10,316 nucleotides of DNA. Source: FW021-bin31 sp964558275 (lineage in GTDB: Bacteria > Bacteroidota > Bacteroidia > Chitinophagales > Chitinophagaceae). Position numbers and translations under genes: made by a program. The notes beneath the pieces are model-generated. The model made no database searches, was not told the DNA's origin, and saw only the letters and a list, made by a program, of their open reading frames with translations. Below, piece after piece: positions 6,588 through 10,316 of the stretch (positions are counted from its first letter, which is position 1; the number at the start of each line of letters is the position of its first letter). The stretch spans positions 1-10,316 of the forward strand of contig CAZLDH010000105.1 in the NCBI GenBank assembly GCA_964558275.1, written 5' to 3'.

Positions 6588-6631
6588 CATCCTTGTAGAA
6601 CGAATGTCGTTTTTTACAAGGATGTTTTTTT
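6588..6631 (+). terminator. Strong intrinsic terminator, shared by ndh and the plug gene
   Basis: CATCCTTGTA at 6588-6597 pairs perfectly with TACAAGGATG at 6615-6624, enclosing a second small stem (AACGA at 6599-6603 with TCGTT at 6607-6611), and a run of seven T follows at 6625-6631. This is a standard intrinsic terminator for ndh, whose stop is 29 bases upstream. The minus-strand plug gene ends at 6630 inside the T-run, so the same hairpin lies just after its stop; on that strand the following sequence is only moderately U-rich (CTTCTTAATTT). Confidence 0.85.
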
Positions 6632-7907
6632 ATGGCTTTTCCATCGTACTTATAGAGCGAATGCCTATTAAACGATCTGCTCTTTTACCTAAAGGTCGAT
6701 AATAAACCAGAATGGTATAATTGTTTTTGGCTTCCCACCAGTTTCCTTCGGTACTTTTAAGCAATAGCTGATCTGTTCCATCGGGAATAATACCATAAAT
6801 GTAATTATAATACCCTTGTTTTAAATAAAGCGTCGTTTCATATACTTTTTTCGTTGGGTTATAAGACATTAAATTTTTTTCATTGCATTCGTAATTTGTC
6901 ATTTCTCCAAAAACATAGACTTTGCTGTCAGGAAATGGGTGTGGAGTTGAGAAATAGAAATGAACCTTTGCATACTCCCCTTCATAATTTGGATTATATC
7001 CGCTTTCCATAATATCGGAAATGAAATGACCATTGATATCTTTTCGATAAGAATATGGTCTTTGCGAGCGGTTAAAATCAGTCTTTAGAAAAACATCAAT
7101 GCTATTTTGTGAATTTACAATTCCTTTGACTCTTTCAGTTTGTAACCTGAAGCTTCTCAAATCAGCCCATCTCCATTCTTTCATTGCCGGGAATATGCTT
7201 TGGTCTTCCGTATTATAGACCAATTTGTCCCCTCTGATAAAAGTAGGTTTTAAATTTTTTATGGCATTGTCCCAGCGTCCATTTTGCAATATGAATACCT
7301 TCACCTGAGATAAGGGGTTATTGACAAAAAGTCCTTGTAGATTGACGTCAAAATCTATTCTTTGGTAACGTTTAAAAACTCTTGGATTGGTTGGCTGTTT
7401 GACTTCTCCATGTACAATTGCTTTATTTTGTGTGACCATGAGTCTTCGGGTAAAAGCCAGTTTCTTTTTTCCTTCATTTACATATACTTTTAATAGATAA
7501 TTTCCGGATAATTTTGGTTTGATATCTCTATTCGGAATCCTTACTTGGTAATGGATGTATTTTTGCAAAGGCAGTGTGGAGTAGTGATAATCTCTGATTC
7601 TGTTTTCCTTAAATCCGTCTATGTAATTAAAAGGACTTATGTTAACCGGCGTCCAATCTGCATTGCATAAAACGAGGGTGTAAGAATAATCTTTTACCCG
7701 CTCATCTAAATCATCAAAGCTTAAGAGTAGCTTTTGGCTACTGTTAAGATTTATGATTGGAAGCTTGAGCGGATTATCAACCGGAGCAAGTTTAACGGTT
7801 TTAATATTGTCTAAATAAACATGATTTGGGGTCGTTGTATTTACCTGTGTATAACCGATTTTTGTAAGACAAAACAGGCAGCCAATAAATAAAAAAATCT
7901 TGTGCAT
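6630..7907 (-). CDS. DUF5103 / type IX secretion system plug protein family
   Basis: DUF5103 proteins are now named for Plug, which closes the SprA translocon of the type IX secretion system from the periplasmic side when no cargo is engaged. The 425 residues begin with a signal peptide ending near residue 20 (GYTQ), without a lipobox, so the protein is exported to the periplasm. Family landmarks are YSYTLVLCNADWTP (about 78-91), a DGF.EN.IRDY segment, IHYQVRIPNRDIKPKLSGNY, a C-terminal VYVFGEMTNY, LKQGYYNYIYG, EGNWWEA.NNYTILVYYRP and a final RADRLIGI. These span the length, so the protein looks complete. The ATG at 7907 is fixed by the signal peptide. The family match is from my recognition of these blocks; that this copy serves T9SS is inference, because no other T9SS gene is in the window. 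It is divergent from the permease gene. Confidence 0.87.
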   Translation of the reverse strand: MHKIFLFIGCLFCLTKIGYTQVNTTTPNHVYLDNIKTVKLAPVDNPLKLPIINLNSSQKLLLSFDDLDERVKDYSYTLVLCNADWTPVNISPFNYIDGFKENRIRDYHYSTLPLQKYIHYQVRIPNRDIKPKLSGNYLLKVYVNEGKKKLAFTRRLMVTQNKAIVHGEVKQPTNPRVFKRYQRIDFDVNLQGLFVNNPLSQVKVFILQNGRWDNAIKNLKPTFIRGDKLVYNTEDQSIFPAMKEWRWADLRSFRLQTERVKGIVNSQNSIDVFLKTDFNRSQRPYSYRKDINGHFISDIMESGYNPNYEGEYAKVHFYFSTPHPFPDSKVYVFGEMTNYECNEKNLMSYNPTKKVYETTLYLKQGYYNYIYGIIPDGTDQLLLKSTEGNWWEAKNNYTILVYYRPLGKRADRLIGIRSISTMEKP

Positions 7908-7923
7908 AGCAATAATTATGAAT

Positions 7924-7931
7924 CGAATTTA
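7924..7931 (-). promoter_or_regulatory. Possible -7 box of the plug-family gene
   Basis: The minus strand reads TAAATTCG, one mismatch from TAnnTTTG, 16 bases before the ATG at 7907. The spacing fits the other boxes in the window. It overlaps the palindrome TTTAGCTAAA at 7928-7937. Confidence 0.3.
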
Positions 7932-7988
7932 GCTAAAATGTTTACCTTTTAAAAGAAAACCTCTTTTTAATCAAATTTTCTTAGCTAA
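7928..7988. repeat. Two copies of TTAGCTAA between divergent promoters
   Basis: The palindromic octamer TTAGCTAA occurs at 7929-7936 (inside a ten-base palindrome TTTAGCTAAA, 7928-7937) and again at 7981-7988, both followed by AA. They are 52 bases apart, close to five helical turns. One overlaps the possible plug-gene -7 box and the other ends six bases before the permease -7 box. This could be a two-site operator; chance in AT-rich DNA is also possible. Confidence 0.35.
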
Positions 7989-7994
7989 AAACTG

Positions 7995-8002
7995 TAGGTT
8001 TG
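7995..8002 (+). promoter_or_regulatory. -7 promoter box of the permease gene
   Basis: TAGGTTTG is a perfect TAnnTTTG element, 22 bases before the GTG start at 8025, nearly the same spacing as at ndh. No TTG -33 element is seen at the expected distance. Confidence 0.5.
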
Positions 8003-8024
8003 AATCTAAAAATTAATTCACCCG

Positions 8025-9260
8025 GTGCGTTTACCTTATTTTATTGCGAAAAGAATAGCCTTTAATCGTGAACGGACGTTCTCTCGATTTATTATCCGCA
8101 TTGCATTGATAGCTACATCACTAAGTGTTGCAGTAATGCTTTTGACTGTGGCTTTGGTGAATGGGTTTCAAGAAGAAATTAGTCATAAAGTTTTTGATTT
8201 CTGGGGGCATGTACATGTGACTACTTTCCAACCTTATTCCGGATTGCTCACGGAAGATGTGCCTATTAAAGATTCTATTCTTCTAAAAAAAGACATTGCT
8301 GCAATGCCGGACGTGTCTTCTATTTCTGTTTATGCACATCGTTCTGCTATTATAAAAGTAAATAATGAAATTGAAGGAGTCATGTTCAAGGGAATTGATT
8401 CTTCCTATGATTGGCAACATTTAACTCCCTATTTAAAAGAAGGAAATAAGCTGACTTTTGCTGATAGTGGGTATGCTAATCAAATCATTATTTCCAGAGA
8501 ATTGGCGAATGATTTGAAGTTGAAATTACATGATCCTTTTATAGCCTATTTTGTTCAAAAGGGCAGCATGACCCCGAAGGCTCGTAAACTTATTGTTGGG
8601 GGGATTTACAAGACCAGTATTAGTGATTATGATGAAACTTTTATTATAGGAGATATTAATTTACTAAGAGATGTTAATGGCTGGGATAAGAATGAAATTG
8701 GCGGATATGAAATTTTTCTAAATAATTATAATGAAGTACAACATTTTAAAGACAGGCTTTATCGTGGGATTTTACCTCGTAGTTTGGTAGCAATGTCTAT
8801 ATATCAAATTAATCCAAACATATTTGACTGGCTTAATCTTCAAAATATGAATGAATTAATTATATTGATTATCATGGCTATTGTGGCTATAATTAATATG
8901 ATAACAGCCATATTGATATTGATTTTAGAGCGTGTGAATATGATTGGTGTAGTGAAATCTTTGGGAATGAACAATTGGCAAATACAGAAAATTTTCCTCT
9001 ATCAAATGGGATATATCACGCTTGTTGGTTTATTTATAGGAAATGTAATTGGGCTTGGAATTGCGTGGTTACAGAAAACAACAGGCTTTTTTGAATTGGA
9101 TGAAAAAACGTATTATATGTCCACTGCTCCTATTAAAATAGAGTGGTGGCAGGTGGTAGGTATTGATCTTGCAACTTTAATAATTTGTCTGTTGGTATTG
9201 ATTATTCCTACCCTTATTGTACGTAAAATATCCCCAGTAAAGGCAGTGGGTTTTAAATGA
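8025..9260 (+). CDS. FtsX-like ABC transporter permease (LolC/LolE type)
   Basis: This is an inner-membrane permease of the type that releases lipoproteins from the inner membrane to the LolA carrier together with the ATPase LolD. The 411 residues have the MacB/FtsX layout: membrane helix 1 at about 24-47, a large periplasmic domain at 48-276, and helices at about 277-301, 325-349 and 375-399, ending ISPVKAVGFK, a typical C-terminus. The motif GVVKSLGMNNWQIQKIFLYQ (308-327) after helix 2 is the cytoplasmic coupling region that contacts the ATPase. The start is GTG; no in-frame ATG lies between it and the stop at 8007-8009, and MRLPYFIAKRIAF matches family N-termini. No ATPase or second permease is adjacent, so assignment to lipoprotein sorting rather than another FtsX-type role rests on family likeness. 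I leave the symbol empty because LolC and LolE cannot be told apart here. Confidence 0.88.
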   Translation: MRLPYFIAKRIAFNRERTFSRFIIRIALIATSLSVAVMLLTVALVNGFQEEISHKVFDFWGHVHVTTFQPYSGLLTEDVPIKDSILLKKDIAAMPDVSSISVYAHRSAIIKVNNEIEGVMFKGIDSSYDWQHLTPYLKEGNKLTFADSGYANQIIISRELANDLKLKLHDPFIAYFVQKGSMTPKARKLIVGGIYKTSISDYDETFIIGDINLLRDVNGWDKNEIGGYEIFLNNYNEVQHFKDRLYRGILPRSLVAMSIYQINPNIFDWLNLQNMNELIILIIMAIVAIINMITAILILILERVNMIGVVKSLGMNNWQIQKIFLYQMGYITLVGLFIGNVIGLGIAWLQKTTGFFELDEKTYYMSTAPIKIEWWQVVGIDLATLIICLLVLIIPTLIVRKISPVKAVGFK

Positions 9261-9288
9261 TGGTTACCAATTTATTGATATTGCGTAA

Positions 9289-10062
9289 TTATTGTTTTAA
9301 TCTATCAGGATACCAATTTAAAAGCTTGACCTTAATATTTGGATTTTTCTGTTCTACTGTAGCTTTAAATTTTTGGACATCGCTATAGCCGTCAGTTCCT
9401 TTATAGTGATAGGGATAAACGGTTTTAGGTTGGAATGCAAGTACTGCTTGTATAGCTTGATCAACAGACATGGTATAAGGCAGGTTCATACATATAAATG
9501 CAATGTCAATGTTTTTTAAGTTACGCATTGCGGGAATATCTTCTGTATCTCCTGAGATGTAAATTCTTTTATCTTTAAAAGTGATTAAATAACCATTGCC
9601 TTTTCCTTTTGGATGGAATTTTTTAGCTTCAGGTCGTAGGTTATACATAGGCATTGCCTTTATTTTTAGGTCTTTTATTTTTTTTATATCACCATTATTC
9701 ATGACCTTAGTTTGTTCTTTTAATTGCTCCGGTAATTTTTTGTTCACAGATTCCGGAGCCAGAATTAGGGTATTGGGAGAGGTTAGTGCTGTCAGTGTCT
9801 TAACTGAAAAATGATCTCCGTGATCATGTGTTAGCAAAATTAGATTCGGAGCGGGTAAGTCTTTATATAGATTAGCACTTTTAATGGGATCTACATAAAT
9901 GGTTTGCGTGTTCATTCCTAAGACAAAGGAAGCATGATATATGGGAGTGATGCTGATTGAATCCCCAATTGGCTTTTGCGAGGAAGCTGTATTATTTCCA
10001 TTAGACGACTGACAGGAAAAGAAAGATATGACTAAACTTAAGAGAAATATATTACGGTACAT
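9289..10062 (-). CDS. Metallo-beta-lactamase-fold hydrolase, lipoprotein
   Basis: This is a predicted lipoprotein with an MBL-fold metal-dependent hydrolase domain (257 aa). A signal peptide ends in the lipobox FFSC with the lipidated Cys at 17, followed by a Ser/Asn-rich linker. The main metal motif is THDHGDH at 78-84 (His79, His81, Asp83, His84). Further likely ligands are His150 in KFHPKGKGNGY, Asp172 in ISGDTED and His219 in YPYHY, in the order used by the UlaG-like group of MBL hydrolases. The metal site looks complete, so activity is expected; the substrate is unknown. Most relatives of this group are cytoplasmic as I know them, so the lipoprotein signal is a notable trait. The ATG at 10062 is set by the signal peptide. 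It converges with the permease gene (28-base gap), with no clear terminator between. TATATTTT at 10095-10088 is a weak promoter candidate. Confidence 0.9.
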   Translation of the reverse strand: MYRNIFLLSLVISFFSCQSSNGNNTASSQKPIGDSISITPIYHASFVLGMNTQTIYVDPIKSANLYKDLPAPNLILLTHDHGDHFSVKTLTALTSPNTLILAPESVNKKLPEQLKEQTKVMNNGDIKKIKDLKIKAMPMYNLRPEAKKFHPKGKGNGYLITFKDKRIYISGDTEDIPAMRNLKNIDIAFICMNLPYTMSVDQAIQAVLAFQPKTVYPYHYKGTDGYSDVQKFKATVEQKNPNIKVKLLNWYPDRLKQ

Positions 10063-10169
10063 GATGTCTTTTTGTTACAATATAAAGAAAATATAATAAA
10101 TCCGAAAGGAAGTGGAGTACTTATTTTTTGCTTATAATTATAGCCGGCATGGATTTTAGATAAATTTCC

Positions 10170-10177
10170 TATTTTAG
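10170..10177 (+). promoter_or_regulatory. Weak -7 box candidate before the recD-like gene
   Basis: TATTTTAG differs from TAnnTTTG at one position and ends 19 bases before the ATG at 10197, the same spacing range as the better boxes in this window. No -33 element is seen. The rest of the 134-base gap (10063-10196) holds nothing else I can name. Confidence 0.22.
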
Positions 10178-10196
10178 TGATTAATATTTAAATCCT

Positions 10197-10316
10197 ATGA
10201 TATCAACCAACGATGTACATCAGCAATTTGCTAATTATTTCAACGAACCAGTACTGACTTCTTATCTGTATCTTTTATCTAAACGGTTGAGCGAGGGACA
10301 TATATGTGTGGATTTG
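10197..10316 (+). CDS. recD: Probable RecD helicase (exodeoxyribonuclease V alpha), 5' end only
   Basis: The frame opens with ATG at 10197 and runs without a stop to the window edge, giving the first 40 residues. The end of the visible part, LLSKRLSEGHICVDL (26-40), resembles the N-terminal domain of RecD, where E. coli has a GHVCLDL segment at the corresponding place, and VHQQFANYF (7-15) fits the opening of Bacteroidota RecD proteins. RecD is the 5'-3' motor subunit of RecBCD, which resects double-strand breaks. The helicase motifs lie beyond the window, so the call rests on this short N-terminal block. It is divergent from the MBL lipoprotein gene. Confidence 0.72.
   Translation, partial: MISTNDVHQQFANYFNEPVLTSYLYLLSKRLSEGHICVDL

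Noticed and set aside
10131..10144. TATAATTATA palindrome before recD, resembling a sigma70 -10 box
   Set aside because: Bacteroidota housekeeping promoters do not use TATAAT, and this AT palindrome is easily expected by chance here.
1..10316. A novel multi-gene system such as defence, mobile or biosynthetic cluster
   Set aside because: Nearly all genes belong to known housekeeping or envelope families in alternating orientation; there are no recombinases, toxin-antitoxin pairs, repeats or composition breaks that would mark an accessory island.

Overview
The window looks like ordinary chromosome from a low-GC member of the Bacteroidota, probably a Sphingobacteriales or Chitinophagales type. 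The evidence is a DUF5103 protein (the type IX secretion plug family, confined to this phylum), several gene starts preceded by the Bacteroidota -7 element TAnnTTTG rather than a sigma70 box, few clear Shine-Dalgarno sequences, and two lipoproteins typical of the group. No RNA genes, transposons, CRISPR arrays, prophage parts or broken genes were seen, and every gap between genes is shorter than 200 bases.

Left part (1-2640): an unrecognised single-helix membrane protein runs off the left edge directly downstream of miaA (tRNA A37 dimethylallyltransferase), both on the minus strand. A divergent lipoprotein of the endonuclease/exonuclease/phosphatase fold follows on the plus strand, and it converges on a small unrecognised helical protein gene.

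Middle (2838-6624): glpK and glpF form a two-gene glycerol uptake and phosphorylation unit behind a recognisable promoter. A type II NADH dehydrogenase follows with its own -7 box, ribosome binding site and a strong intrinsic terminator. GlpF admits glycerol, GlpK traps it as glycerol 3-phosphate, and NDH-2 passes NADH electrons to quinone. No glpD is present in the window.

Right part (6630-10316): a T9SS plug-family (DUF5103) gene on the minus strand is divergent from a LolC/LolE-type permease gene on the plus strand. A metallo-beta-lactamase-fold lipoprotein gene on the minus strand follows, and then the first 40 codons of a probable recD on the plus strand.

After the miaA and glpKF pairs the genes mostly alternate in strand, so most are probably small independent transcription units. 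I found no convincing new multi-gene system. The more useful observations are start-site corrections implied by promoter boxes (miaA and ndh), loss of the E. coli-type allosteric sites in GlpK, and symmetric sequences in two divergent intergenic regions.
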